64,000 bases of DNA from Salvator merianae (GCA_003586115.2 QVOM02000053.1:2904392-2968391), one strand, 5' to 3'; positions 26,914 through 40,060 are shown, counted from the stretch's first letter. Numbers and translations are program-made. The notes: a model not told the origin generated them from the sequence alone.

Positions 26914-29900
26914 ATGCTTGTGTTTATTTGGTTGCTGATTATCACCCTGCTATTGCATGGCTTTTGGAAATATCGCCGTCCTAGCCAATTTCCTCCAGGA
27001 CCGTGGATTCTACCCTTTTTTGGAAATGTTCTGCAGATTGACATAAGGGACATCTTGAAGACTTTAGATCAGGTAAGCACCCTTCTCTCCTACCCCTTCA
27101 AAATATTGCAGTGATCTAATAAAGAGTCAACAGAGAGAGAGTACAAACATTGCTTACACAAGCTCAGCTGAGCCCTGTGTTTGGCCCTCCGTCTTTCTAT
27201 GGCTGTAGGTGGTGTTTCTGCAGGATCCTCTGTTGTTTCCAAAACATCTGCTGATGTTTGTGCTTTATTATCTGGGACAGTGATAAGCTATCTGGGCTCT
27301 GTGCCACCTGGAGCTGCCTACTCAACATTTAAACAGCTCTCAGGCTGAACACAGTTTTCATCCTCAGAGTCTGAGGCACTCGTAACACTTTACCTTGCAA
27401 ACACCTCACAATAAGAACATAAGAGGAGCCGTACTGGATTGGGCCCATCTAGTCCAGCATCCTGTTTCACTCAGTTGCCCACCCATTGCTTCTGGGCATT
27501 TTGTTCCGGGACAAAACCTTCACCTGCTTTTGACTCCCTGAAAATGGCCTTTAGAGGTATCCTGCCTGTCTCTCCAATATGGAGGCAGCATCTAGCTATC
27601 CATTCTAATAGGCATTGATATACCTGTCCTCCCTGAATTAAGTGAAACCCTGCTGCTTCAGGCCATGTCCCATCTAGTCCAGTGATTTCAGCATGGTGAG
27701 AAAGTAGTCTGTAGGATCCAAGTTTACACTATCCTAAGTTTCTGGCAAAATGGGGGAACTGTTATATCTTTTGGGGGAAGAAGAGCAGGACCAGGAGGGA
27801 GGGGGCAGGAAGTTTCTGGAAACTCCTCCAAAAAATGCTAAAGGTGAGGGGGCATAACTCTAAGCAGGGTCACGTATGCTTATTTATGACAGGGCAAAAA
27901 TTTGTTAATCAGAGGGGAAACAATGAATCAAGCAGCTAGGCAAATATTGAGGATGGCACTTGCCAGATTATAACAAAGACAGATGTTGCATGTTTACCCC
28001 AAGGTGTTAACCAAATGAATCAGGCAAACAATGTTCATCTGTGTAATATCAGCTGTTCCCAAACTTAATCAGAAGTCTATCGAGCTATGAAGTTTGTTTG
28101 ATTGCAAGACAAAGACATTGACCTTTAGCATCATTGAGGCTGCTGTTTGCATTGCTCATAGCAATTCCTTTAGCTCTGGTTTGCTGTGTGCTTTTGTAAA
28201 AGAGCTAAAAATAGGAAAGAGAGAAGGAGGGAGTGTTGTTGCCTACATTCAAACTGACGTTATTCTTTCCTGTTTAAATGGCTTAGAAGATGCAGCCCAT
28301 AGAGCATTACAGTCCCTCACCTATGGCCTTTCAATAAAACATTTTGGTTCCATGTACATTTATGCTGTACATGTGTATTATTTGTAATGTTGCTAACACT
28401 GTTATGACAACTGTTGTCTCCTTCATTTCAGTTTGGAAAAAAATATGGTCCAGTGTTCAGTTGGTTTATAGGAGGAAGACCGATCATCACTGTCCATGGA
28501 TTTCTAGCAGCAAAAGAGGTCCTTGTTACAAAAGGAACAGAATTTGCTGACAGAGCAGATAATGATATTGTAGACTCCATCCATAAAAAGAAAGGTATTT
28601 AAATATAATTTCAAAGTTCTTTTTCCCTTTTTAAATATAAAGTAATCTGTCTACTTCTCCTTCATAAAGCTGTAAGAACCCAGAAATGAAATCCAAAGCC
28701 TTTAATCCTTTTGCTAACAAATCTGTAAAGGATATGACATCCCAGGACAGCAGCTTTCAACCTAAGTTACTCCAGATCTTCAAAAAACGTGCTTGATATC
28801 TTGAGTTACTGGATCCCCTAGAGCAGTAGTTCTCAGATAAGGGTGTTGACTATCTCCTCTCTTGCTCAAACCGTGCCCAGCTGGGTCTTCTCTCCAGCAT
28901 CTGTCACCTGTCACCTGTAAGCTAACTGATGGCACATAATCTGGTAGAGCAGATTTCAGCTTGGGTAGAGAAAAGCAAAGTCTAAGAGTCAAGAATCCGA
29001 TTTGATTGTATGTTGGCGTTTTCACTATTTACCTCCACCAGCCCCTCAAATTCCTGGAAAAGAAGAAGAAAAGAAAAATAAAAAATAAGAAGAAAGCTCC
29101 AGGGTTAGATAATTACCTTGGCCTCTTTTACAAAAAAGCCAGTGAAGTTATTATACTTCATATGTTCTTGACATTCAGCAACATTTTAAGGGGATCAGAG
29201 ATACCATAGCCTTGGAAAGCAGTTAGAATGGTGTTGTTAGTAAAGCCCACCCAAAATCTTGATAAAGTAGATTCATATCACTCAATTTCTTTACTGAGTA
29301 CAGATAAGACCTTTACAAATATGACCAATCACATTCAAAGCCTTCCAGGAAGTGGAGTCACTTAACACCTGTTGAAAACCTATTTATTCACCCAGGCATT
29401 TCCAGAGTGAATTAATGTCTTGTTGCACCAACACCATTTTAAAAAATATTCCCTACTCTGCTTTTTTCAACTGTTTTCAACCTTGTTTTCAAATTTTGTT
29501 GCAAACCACTTTGGGATTTAAACCACTTTGTTGTAAATGTTGTTGTAAACCACTTTGCTATAAAGAATAGAAATGGTTTAAATAACAAATAATGATAAAT
29601 TAATCAGACTGCATTCTAGGCTCTCCTGTGTTACAGAACAGGGGACATCTGCAAGAATTTGATCCTCATATTGCATTGCATTTAAAGCAGGTTTGTGTTT
29701 GCGTGTTAATACTTGTAACATAGAGGCTAATAGGAGATGTACCTTGTCATGCAATAATTAAATGAAATATTAAAATTCTTAAAAGGGTACAGATCAGCGC
29801 TTTTATGCTCATTTCCAACACTTTCACACTTTTGCAGGCATCATTACTGCATGCTATGGAGAGGTGTGGAAGGCACAACGAAGATTCGCCCTGACAATAC

Positions 29901-32900
29901 TCAGGAATTTTGGATTGGGCAAGAGATCTATAGAGGAGAGAATCCTGGAAGAAGCAGGTTATTTGATTCAGGACTTTGCAGAAAACAAAGGTAAGCACCG
30001 GAGAGGAGAGGATGGGAACATCTGATTCTTTATTCCTCTGTATTCTTCCCCCTTCTACAAATCAGAGCTTGGTTAGCATTTTAGACGGGATCTGTGAAAA
30101 TGGCATTGTAGCCTGCCCCAAGCATAAACCACTTGTAAGCAGTCCACACATCATTCCTGTTCATATACCAGATCAGCAGTCTAGGTGAGGACAGCATGTG
30201 GTCACAATTTGGTATACCATGCCCAGTAACATTTCACCAGGCACCAGGTAGTAGCATCGGAAGCGTGTTGCTTCTGTGTGCACGGCCAAAACAACCTCAG
30301 GTGACAACTTCAGGAAGTTCCCAGCCTCTGAAGTTGGGCCAGGTTGCCTGAATCGGGCCAGGAGGGCATGAGGTAACCTGTGTCTTGTGGAAACAGCCCT
30401 AGGTTTTACCAGCATGGAGGAACAATGAAGTGGGTTAGGTGACTTCAGGGCAGGTGGCATAGAACTCATGGAAAAGAGAAGCCAACACAACCAAGGGAAT
30501 CGGAGTTGGGAGAAGTTCTGAGCTCAGATGACGGTTTTCATGATCCTTTGTTATGGAAGCTGTAATTCAAGGACATTCAGTGACCACAATATTCCAAATG
30601 TGGCCTTCGCCATACATTTGTGAAGAGGCACCATGGCGCTTGCCGACTTATTTTCTATTTCCCTTCCTAGCTATCTCTAGCACTGAATTTGCTTTTTTCA
30701 CTGCTGTGCGCTCCATCAATACCTTCGTTGAACTGTCAGGCACATCTTACAGAGTGCGGTCAGGACGTAATGGACGTGGGACACAACAATTCCCAATAAT
30801 TTGCAAATCTTAACCAGTAGAAGGAAGGAAGCAAGCAAAAATATAGATGTTAGAATGATTCAACAGGAATCGGGGAAGCTTATGAGAGAGTGATGGGGAT
30901 GCCTGTCCTGTCTGCTGCTGGGGAATGGAGCTGTCCCTTTGAAAGAATAAACCAGCATAAAAACAGATAAAATAAGTTAGTAAAAATGGCGACCGTGCCT
31001 GCATGGGGAGGGGATGCAGTTCCCTTATTCAGCTTAAAATTTAATACATCCTTTATCTCATCCCCACTGCTGAAACCCCTCAGTTGGAGTCAGGCTTTCG
31101 CACGTTCGCTTTCAGCCGGGGCTGGGATGCCTAGGGAACACAAATAACCACCTTTCCTTTTGTGCGGCAGGTGGACCTTTTGACCCCCTCGGGGTCGTTT
31201 CCAGCGCTGTGAGCAACGTCATCTCTTCTCTCATATTTGGGAAGCGCTACGAATACAGCAATCAGTCCCTGAGAAACACGCTGGACCTCTTGCAGCAGAA
31301 TATGAAAATGATTGTTGGGCCCTGGGCTTGGGTACGGTCAACCGGCCATGCGGAAGTATCGCTTAAGTATAGTTTTCCATGTCCTCTTTCTAACCAGCAG
31401 ATGAAACCATCTGGTCACAGTGGGCAGCACTACCGGTTGGCCTCTGAGGGGGTCTCGAGGCCCAGGCCATCCAACCTCTGACCCCATGCAACCTAGATTG
31501 CCCAAGGCAGGGTCAGGAGAGGCTTTAAGTTGAAACACACAAGCACAAATGTCGAGGGAAGACAGGCTAACTATTAAAGCTTTTCCTAACAGGACACCAT
31601 CATTTAAACTGGGGGGAGATTGGTTCTTTGGTGGTCAACAGCCCCAGGAAGTCCAAATACAAATCCACACTGCAAGATTCGTTCAGCTGACACATCAAAA
31701 TACAATTGTCACAAAAGGTTCTGTTAAGACTTCATCTACAACCACCCCACATTTCTGATAACATAGCTCCGGGATTATCCCACGTTTTAGGCCCTGTGTG
31801 GACGCGGCGTATTCGATATTTTTTATACTGTATTGTGTATAATACCAGGAGCTTCAGGTTAGGAGACGTAAACTCTGCAGCATTTCCCTGCATGCCAAAG
31901 CTTGTCATATGCAGAGGTTTTGCCAAGCACATGTCTGCTCAACCGGTTGGCTTAATTTTGTCTTCTGTTATGTTTACTGGCAGCTTTACAATACGGTGCC
32001 AATCATACGAGGACTTCCTCTGCCCCATCAGAAGATCTTCAAAAATGCTGAGAAAATCTTTGCGTTCTTTAGAAACGAAGTGGAGGAACACAAGGCAACC
32101 CTTGTTCCGGGAAATCCCCGAGATTTCATCGACGCATATTTGGAAGAAATACAGAAGGTATTTTTCCTATTGCTGCTCACTTTGGAGACCACTGCTTCTC
32201 TCTTCGCAGCATGATTCCCGTTTGATTTGCAAGGGGGGGGAGAATCTTGGTTCAGACCCTTTATTACTGCTGTCGTTTGAACACCTCTGGGCAACTTTTT
32301 TGGACTGACGCAGAGGTGACCTTTTTCTGGGGAGATGCTAAAGAGGGAATCTGCACCCCTCTGCTTTCCAGGCAGTTGATCCACTACTGAGACACAGTCT
32401 TTCCCAGATTCTTTATTGCATCACTGCATGTCAGTCTTTCTGCTGTCAGGAGCGATGACTGAGGTTGCTCCATCAACTGCTTTAGATCACAGTACAGCAG
32501 CACCATCTAACGGCACTTGAACCTCTTAGAAGTCAGAACATGACTATGGCCAGGAACAAGTCTGTTAAACCTTTGTGAAAGAAGTAGCTTCTACACGAAT
32601 GCCAAACCAACCAAGCATCCTAGGAACTAACTGGATATTATAGGGAAGAGTCTTGTTTTTGTGTAAATACAAAGCCTGCCAACCTGGAAACACCGTCTTT
32701 TGCTTTGGCCAGACTTACCAACGGCATTGCATAATATGAGATAAGGATTCTGGGTTGGGCAGGGAGTAGTGTAGAGTGGTCACAATTCAGCTTCCACATT
32801 ATGTTTGCAAATACTTAGCACGAGCAGAAACCAGCGCATTGGTTGCAGTCCACTTTTGACCGTGAAAAACCACACTTGGGTCCACCACAGACTAAAAAGC

Positions 32901-35900
32901 CATTTGTAAACATCAAAGGCAGAGATTCCCCTGCCACTGTGTGACTGTAATTTACTGACCACCACTAGGGGGTGGGCAGAGGTCGTAATTAGCCACAGGA
33001 TGGCAAATTGCCCTGAGAATGTTTCTGGTTGAGTGACAGCATAAAAATACTTCAGATAATAAGTACTGAAGGCGTTGAGCACTGGTCTTCCAGCGTCTTC
33101 ATCCAACATTCAGTTCTCATCTAAAGAAAGTGGCTACATGAATCGGCTTCATGTCTTACAGTCAGGAAACAAAAAGAAAGGTCAGAGGTTGGCTTGGCCT
33201 TCTTTGCTTGCTGGTGTTTCACTGCCTGGGGACTTGAGGGAGTCTTGCTTCTCTCACAGAAGACACTAAAAGCAGCTTGTCCTCTGAGCAAACACCTGAA
33301 GGCTGACTCTGAGAACATTCCGCGTCCACGCCCTTGCAAAGACTTCCCCCTTGGTCAAGAGGTCGCAAGGGCAGTTGCCTTCCCCGCCTAGGAAAATGCT
33401 CAGATCCGAAGGAAGGAAGTTAGAAAACCATTCTGACCTCTTGACATGGCAGAAGAGTCAATGCTCTTCCCAAACTACCAGACAATTCACAGATCCACTT
33501 TGACTGTATGTGGAAGAACCTCCATGGAAAAAACTCAGAGGATCATCTGGGGGAAGGAAAGGAAAAGGTTGGGAGGTTGCCTTTGAAAAGCAACAGAAGG
33601 ATACAGCCCAACATGGATGAGTGCAGCCGGAACCCCTTCCCCTGGTTTTAAGCGAGGGGAGGGTTTCCCAGCTGTGCTCACCCCCACTGGCTATCTTTAC
33701 TATAGGTTCCAAGAATTTCCGATTTACCCACTGAAATAATCGGTAACCACATTCTTTGGAGCCCTTTCATCTGAGCAGCAGGGTAAAAGTACCAAGGCTG
33801 CATCCAGACGTCGCTTACTTATTCCCCTATATTTGGATATTCCGGAATATCTTGCACTATTCTGGAATATCTAAATATGGGAGGATAAGTAAGCAAGGGC
33901 TGGATGCAGCCTAAAACAGTAAATATATTGGATTACGCAGTAGTTTCCCTCTTCTGCTTCTTTGAAGGTGCAGCTCCAGAATGAAAGCTCCAGTTTTGAC
34001 GAGGAAAACCTGATTATAACGGTGCTTGATCTGTTCGCTGCTGGATCAGAAACGACAACGGATACCGTTCAGTGGTGTTTATTGTACATGATGGCCTTTC
34101 CAGACATCCAAGGTAACCCATAAAAGCGCATTCTTCTTGGATAATCATTATGGCCAGTTCCATAAACTTTTGGGAGATGAGAACTGAATCAGCATGTCGA
34201 AATACATATTGTAATGTTTTCTGTGGGAGAGATTTTGGAAGGCTCTGTGTGTGCAGGTGCAGTCTTCCTCTTAAGTTCAAAAGTGCATCTTGGAGCCATC
34301 TTGGATGGAGTTCATCTTCTGGCCTTCATATGTTGCGTGGGAAATCTTAGTCCTTAGTTCATTCACCAAAGCAGTTTGAGTCTTCTTTTTTTCCACTGAG
34401 GGTTCTTGGACAGGGACAGAAGTCTAAGAACATTCAGGTTTGGAGGAGGAAAACAGTAAAGTGATGTCCATATCAGGATCTGGTGTTGAAGCCTATCAGA
34501 AGATCCACGAGGTGGCTTGGGGTGGATACACTTCATCAGATGCAGACCTGGTCTGTGGCTATTCCCCTAGAAAAGCACAGCTGTGGTCACTTGCCTCTCA
34601 GTGGGGAAAATCCTCCGAGTCTCAATATGGAGCAAACAGTAGAAACAAGAGGCCCAGGTATCTCCATTTCACCCCACAGAGGTACCCGAGGAAGATACCT
34701 CCAATGGAGCATCTTCCCCACAGTAAAGGAATGCCACTGTCACTTTGCTGATGGGTTCTTTCAATCCAAAAGTGGACTGAAGATGGATTAAAACTTAGGT
34801 GTGAATGGGCCCTTAGATTCAGGGGCCTAGCTGGTCCCTTCCAACGGTGTGATTCCATGAGAACAAAGATGGACATTTCCTCTGATCTTACTCGGAGAGA
34901 TGTAAAAGGGAAGCCATTTCGATGCACGATGCTTGCAAGCCTTTACTTAGCTGAGACATTTGTCTTCCTCAGAGAAGTGTCAAAGAGAAATTGACTCTGT
35001 GCTTGGAAACGCTGCATGCGTGGAGTACGAAGACCGAGAGAGGCTGCCTTATACAAATGCTGTCATTCATGAAATCCAGCGCATGTCTGGCGTTGTATCC
35101 CTCTCAATAAATCATGCACCTCTCAGAGACACGCTGCTTTTGGGATACAGGATTCCCAAGGTAAAGCCTGAACGATCTGAATGTTGAACAGCGTGGTTAA
35201 GTGTTGATCAGTGGATATTTCTAGCTCTTTCACAGACAAGTGGGCACAACTGGGACAAGTGGGGGTCGGGGCCGTCGTTGGGGGTCCCCGGCTAGGGTTA
35301 GGGCTATGAGGCTAGCTGTGGGCACAGGGGTCACACTGTGGGGCTCCAGGCGGGCCCGGGGGTTGAGGTAGGGGGTCAGGTTGGGGCCCTTTTTGTTTTC
35401 TGGTTACTTCCATGTTAGGATTTAAGCTGTTTTTCCAGTATCCAAAGATGACAAACAAGAGTAATTTACAGAATAAAATGTCAAGAATGTGAGCTCCATT
35501 ATACTAGGAGAAACCAGAAGACTTGCAGGATGCATCCATGAACATCAGCTAGCGATTAAAACAAATGGTGAAATGGTCAAGTCAAGGAACATGAGAATTC
35601 CTAGAAGCCAATCACTCAGACAGATTAGCAGTCAATGGACACATAGGTTTAGACATCAGCTATGGATCATTCAAAAGAAATCGCATGAAATGTAATAAAA
35701 GAAGTAACCCAAAGTCAAAGAGAAAAGCCAAGCAATGAAAGGCTTAATTATAAATATTCACACACAATGCCCAATTGGCCACACAATACCAACTCCTGGT
35801 GTTTTCCCTGATACAACCTGTTCCTGATTTTCCACCAGCCCCAATACAGAACCTGATTTCCATTCATGCCCCTGACTATTTTAATTTTCATCTATTTCTT

Positions 35901-37133
35901 TCTGAAAAAAAGAAAAATCCCAGCCTCAGTAGTTTATATAATGTAGTTTTTATTCTCCTCTACAGGGCACCCTAATTTTGATCAACATTGCTTCTGTTCT
36001 TTTTGATGAGTCTCAGTGGAAGTACCCACATGAATTCAATCCCTCCAACTTTCTGAATGAAAATGGAGAGTTTATGAAGCCAGAAGCCTTTCTAGCTTTT
36101 TCAACAGGTAAATTCCCCTTCTACCTCTCTCACAGCAGATGTACTATGGTCACAACTGTCACCCGAGATAAATTACTCACACGGTTTCTGGAAACCATGG
36201 GGCATATTTACTTTTTCATGGCGTTCTTTTTCTTTGCAAACGAGAACAGCTCTGAACAGTTTGCACTACAAAAGAATGAGAAGAAAGAGAAGCATACAGT
36301 ATGACTGTTAAAACCATTATCTACATGAGATGAAAATAGTTTCGTAGAGTTTGAGAACTCCCTATAGCTAAAGGCAATGAAAATTGTTGTTCCAAAGAAG
36401 GAACTCTACCAGATACTTGGGCTACATCCAGACATCAGTTACTTATTCCACTCTATTTGGATACTGCCGAATAAAGCATGGATATTCTAGAATGAAGCGC
36501 TTTCAGAAATGCTTTGTTTTGGAATATCCAAATTGAGTGGAATAAGGAACTTCAAGGCGGCTCATAAACAATTCAAATTTAAAGGCAGAAGTTAATCTCA
36601 AAACTGGTTGAAACTTTATTTAAACATCAAGGGGAAGGCCCTGTCTTCTTTTGGTATATAAAGCCAACGCTGTCCTTAGGCCAATGGTGGCAGAGGAAAA
36701 GAACTACATATTCAGTGCTGTATGTGTCTGTGATCAGGCCTTGAACCCCTGTCCTTCCCCAAGGTGCTGTCTGATGTGATGGACCATATAGTACCAGCAT
36801 CAAAGTCAGGCCAGCTTGGGTCATTTAGAACTTTGTGTTGCCCAGCAAATTCTCTTGCTCCAGCCTTGCCAACCAGCATCACCAGGATACCAATGATCTA
36901 GAACTGGATAGCAATGACTGGAGGTAATGCCACCTTTTATATTTCCCTTTTGAGGTCCGAGAGCTTGCTTGGGAGAAAACCTAGCCCAGATGGAGATATT
37001 CCTCTTCTTCACCAGCGTTCTCAGAAGCTTCAAGATAGTGTGGCCAGACGAATCAAGTGCACCGGATCTGACCCCACAGTTTGGTGTCACGATGGCACCA
37101 TCTCGCTTTAAGATGCTGCTGAAGTCTCGCTAG
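26914..37133 (+). CDS. Cytochrome P450 family 2 monooxygenase, nine exons, complete
   Basis: Microsomal haem-thiolate monooxygenase of the CYP2 type. Exons: 26914-27072, 28432-28594, 29838-29990, 31171-31331, 31984-32157, 33968-34112, 34973-35160, 35966-36107, 36955-37133 (TAG stop). All junctions are AG/GT and phases join without a frameshift. Exon sizes 161, 188 and 142 match the usual CYP2 exons 4, 7 and 8. The product is about 487 aa. It has a hydrophobic N-terminal anchor (residues 2-17), a PPGP hinge (27-30), C-helix WKAQR (118-122), I-helix AGSETT (295-300), ExxR as EIQR (352-355), and the haem loop FSTGPRACLG (426-435) with ligand Cys433. Start: first ATG before the anchor. The C-terminal part ([22 protein letters not shown]) recalls CYP2D, while other parts recall CYP2J/2K, so I give no subfamily. 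Substrate unknown. No disabling change was seen, so it is probably functional. Confidence 0.93.
27412..27640 (+). mobile_element. Dispersed 'catctagtccagcatcctgt' repeat (P450 intron 1)
   Basis: aagaacataagaggagccgt, then tggattgggcccatctagtc and cagcatcctgtttcact, with further body to about 27640. Same family as the 44262 and 58105 copies. Confidence 0.65.
32340..32395 (-). mobile_element. tRNA-derived SINE head fragment (P450 intron 5)
   Basis: On the minus strand, actgcctggaaagcagaggg matches the SINE head seen at 39925 and 47330. Confidence 0.4.
33795..33912. mobile_element. Palindromic MITE-like element, family A copy 2 (P450 intron 5)
   Basis: ggctgcatccagacgtc at the left is mirrored by ggctggatgcagcc at the right, and the inside is nearly a perfect hairpin (tatttggatattccgga / tctggaatatctaaata). 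It sits about 55 bases before P450 exon 6. Confidence 0.75.
34741..34813. mobile_element. Palindromic element, family B, right half (P450 intron 6)
   Basis: Inverse orientation of the same words: cactttgctgatgggttc, tcaatccaaaagtggactga, then ggattaaaacttaggtgtga and atgggccc. Confidence 0.65.
36419..36560. mobile_element. Palindromic MITE-like element, family A copy 3 (P450 intron 8)
   Basis: The left end gggctacatccagacatc and the interior ttccactctatttggat / atccaaattgagtggaa are inverted, as in the other copies. The right terminal repeat is decayed. Confidence 0.6.
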
Positions 37134-37561
37134 CAAAACAAACAGATTGAGGCAAGATTCAGGTCTCTCGAGGTGAGGTCACCATTCCTGTAGAAAAACT
37201 CCTTTTTGGGGAGTGTGGTACATTGCTTGTTGGCCGTTTTGGCTAAGGAACATGGGCAGCAAAACAATAACAACAAAACCTTTTCCAAGCTCTGGTTTGG
37301 AAGCTCTGGTTTCCAAGCTCTTTTCCAAGCTCCATAACCTGGCCCAATTTCATTGGGATTGCTGGACTTTTCTGACCTTTTCCAAAAACCAAATTGGTTG
37401 CAGTCAAGACCCAAACTGCAACCTAAGAGTTAAAATCTACAATCTACAGCATATAATCTCAAATTCACAATTAAAAACTCAGCAAGTCATCAGGGCGGTC
37501 ACAACATTCTTCTCAGAATCATTAACTGCTCTCTCAGCCTCCTTCTTCCCTTTGCTGCAGC

Positions 37562-37567
37562 AATAAA
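37562..37567 (+). terminator. Candidate poly(A) signal of the P450 gene
   Basis: AATAAA lies about 430 bases after the P450 stop codon, on the same strand and before any other gene. It is a reasonable 3' end for the transcript. The hexamer is common in A+T-rich DNA, so the assignment is inference. Confidence 0.4.
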
Positions 37568-38559
37568 ATGATTACAAAAGTCACACCAGGCTTATGGTCA
37601 GACAGTACAAATTTTACATTAAGTGTGATCGGATCTGCCTGGTAGAGACTGTAGTAACGGACAAGTAAGATTCTGTCTCAACATAGAAATGCTCCACTGA
37701 TCCTGTTCGTCCACAAGCTACACTGGTGCGTGTTCTAAATGAAATAATTATAATTATATCTGATGAGACAGATTCATCCCATTTCCTCCAGACTGAAGAC
37801 CATGTGCCTACTGTAGATTTCCTATTTCAAACTAAAGCTCTGAATACAGCTCACAGCATTACTGAAAACAAACAAGAAAATTCCATTAGCTGTCTTGCCA
37901 CAGAGAAAGAGGAAAGTGCATAGCAAATGTAAATGCTGATTATATTCTTTCCCATATACAGAATCATTTGGGATCCCGGAGGCTCCCCAACAACAAATAA
38001 TTTTTGCATAGTGGATACGGTTTTGTTAAGAAAATCAATATTTTTGCTTGAGTGCTTGGAGTTGAAAAGTGACTATTCTTCAATGTCCACAGTCAACAGA
38101 TTTATCTTCCCCCATAGATAATGTTCTTTTGTGGACCCACAAATATTAGAAGGGGAGCTAATATCTAAGCAATATTGTTGCATGTTCTAAATGATCACAT
38201 TCTGGCCTCTCTGGAGTAGGTGACAGTTCAGGGTTTTTCCAGGCTTAGAAAAACTGCAGGTGACCTTCAGGTTCTCCATGCATAGTCATTGAATCATTGA
38301 ATACCACTGTCTTACAGCTTGGTTGCTATGCAAGCTTGGTTTTCCCCCAACTCTAGCTATTTTCAAATGAAACAAAATATACTACATTGTCACAAATTGC
38401 CTAGGAGCAGTGTTTATACTTTAAACTAAACTTCAGACAAGAATTTAAACTGCAGAATACGACAGTTACTTGACTTTTAACATTTGTAGCCATGCCTTAA
38501 GTATACATAATCCCAAGGTGCTTCAAAGCTAAAAACAATAAAGATAAAGAAATAATGAG

Positions 38560-38640
38560 AACATAAAAGGAGCCCATGTAGTTCAGCATCCTGTCTCACC
38601 TAGGCATCCATTCTGGTAGCCACTGATACACAATAAGTCT
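38560..38640 (+). mobile_element. Dispersed 'catctagtccagcatcctgt' repeat, decayed
   Basis: aacataaaaggagcccatgt then agttcagcatcctgtctcac. Shorter and more diverged than the other copies. Confidence 0.5.
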
Positions 38641-38754
38641 AACTGAGAGGAAAGGCTTACCCACAAGGCAGGAGGGGAAAAATAAAGGCTTGTTGGTGCA
38701 ATCCTGAAGCTGCAGGTGGACTTCTATATCTATCTGTCTATCTGTCCATCAATC

Positions 38755-39010
38755 TATTATTGTGCTCTACACCTGAAGAGTCTTAAGGCAGGTTACAACA
38801 GTAAAAACAAGTTTCAAAAACCACTAGAAAGAACAGTGCCTGAAATTGAGGAGGGGATACTGTTTCCTTGACCAAAGACCAGGGTAAATAGGTGTGTATT
38901 TCCCTTGTATGTCTTCTAAATATATCTAAAGGAGATGCCTGGTGCACCTCAGGGGGAAGACTGTTCCAGAATCTGGGAGCTACCACTGAAAAGGCCCTAT
39001 CCCAAGTACC
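38755..39010 (-). mobile_element. L2/CR1-type LINE 3' part
   Basis: The minus-strand reading VAPRFWNSLPPEV..A..L.IFRR matches the conserved C-terminal 'WNSLP..FRR' block of L2/CR1 ORF2. A related copy with the words 'cagtgcctgaaa' and 'ggaggg' is at 26320-26500. Confidence 0.65.
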
Positions 39011-39768
39011 CCAGCCCTTTAGTTACTGAAGGTGGTCGTACAACCAGGAGGGTCTCCTCTGCAGATCTGAAGGCACAGGCTTTTGATTTTGGGCAACACT
39101 GAATCTCCCAATTCTCCCTCACCTCGTAAGAGCTCACACAGAAGTTATTCAGGGAACTTACGATAAAGTCACCAAGTTAAATATTACCTACGCTGGTATT
39201 GCAATCATAATCAGATCCAAATGATAAAGAGGACAAAGGTAACCATTTTCTGTGAGCCCATTTCCGTATCTAAGACAAAAGTCTTGTATAAGATCTCAAT
39301 CCAGACCCTGAAGTTGTTTCCAGCTCCTCATTAATAAATATTGTTGATGTCTTCCCATCAAGGGGCCATAACAGCATCTCTGGGGAAAGTGATATTGCAA
39401 GATTTGCAGGGAGGATTCTGTAAGTGCCACGGTAACACATCAGGGCTGCTTTAAACCAAATCACACTCTGCTGCTTATCAGTAGCAATACTGGGGCACAC
39501 CAAGACAGGTTGTGCTTTTCGGGGGAGAGGTTCTAACGATGATCCCAGAGCTTCAGTGTTTCCAAATGGGGTCTTTCCCAGTGCTATCTGTAGATGAACA
39601 AGGAAGTTTGGTTAAAAAGATCTTTCACGTGAAAAGCACAGCCACTGCTGTTGAACTATAGCCTTCAGCGCAATGTTTATTAATTTGTACTTTGAATGAT
39701 CTGAACAGAAAACCAGAGCTGCTCTTAGGCTCTGGGATAGTTGCCAGTCACTCTTGCTGGTTATCTTA

Positions 39769-39805
39769 GGTCCTTTCTGTGCTGGGTCTTATTCAGGGCT
39801 GTATC
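39769..39805. mobile_element. Palindromic element, family C, terminal fragment
   Basis: tcctttctgtgctgggtctt then attcagggctgtatc matches the left end of the full copy. Confidence 0.4.
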
Positions 39806-39924
39806 ACCCATATTTGCTGTTTTCCAAGGCAGTGGCCATTTATTTCAGACTGCCCAGCATTTTAAGATGTGTAAGACTCAATTTTTTGTTTTTGTGACAT
39901 GGCCTGGTTGTTTGCATGGGCCCC

Positions 39925-40060
39925 TCCATGCAGTTTTCTTAGCAGTGATACAGAAGTGGTTTGCCATTGCCTACTTCCAGGCGGAGGCGGAGGATTGAAC
40001 TGGCAACCCTCTGCTTTCCAGGCAGTTTCCTGAGCGACAGCCATTCCCATAAGACTCATT
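39925..40060 (-). mobile_element. tRNA-derived SINE
   Basis: On the minus strand, gcctggaaagcagagggttg then ccagttcaatcc (B box) and ggcaatggcaaaccacttct match the SINE at 47330. Confidence 0.6.

Noticed and set aside
31706..32308. 200-codon ORF in the P450 region
   Set aside because: It overlaps P450 exon 5 in another frame; the real frame encodes [17 protein letters not shown].
36108..36304. Read-through after P450 exon 8 as the gene's end
   Set aside because: It would lack the haem-binding loop; a proper exon 9 with RACLGE exists at 36955.
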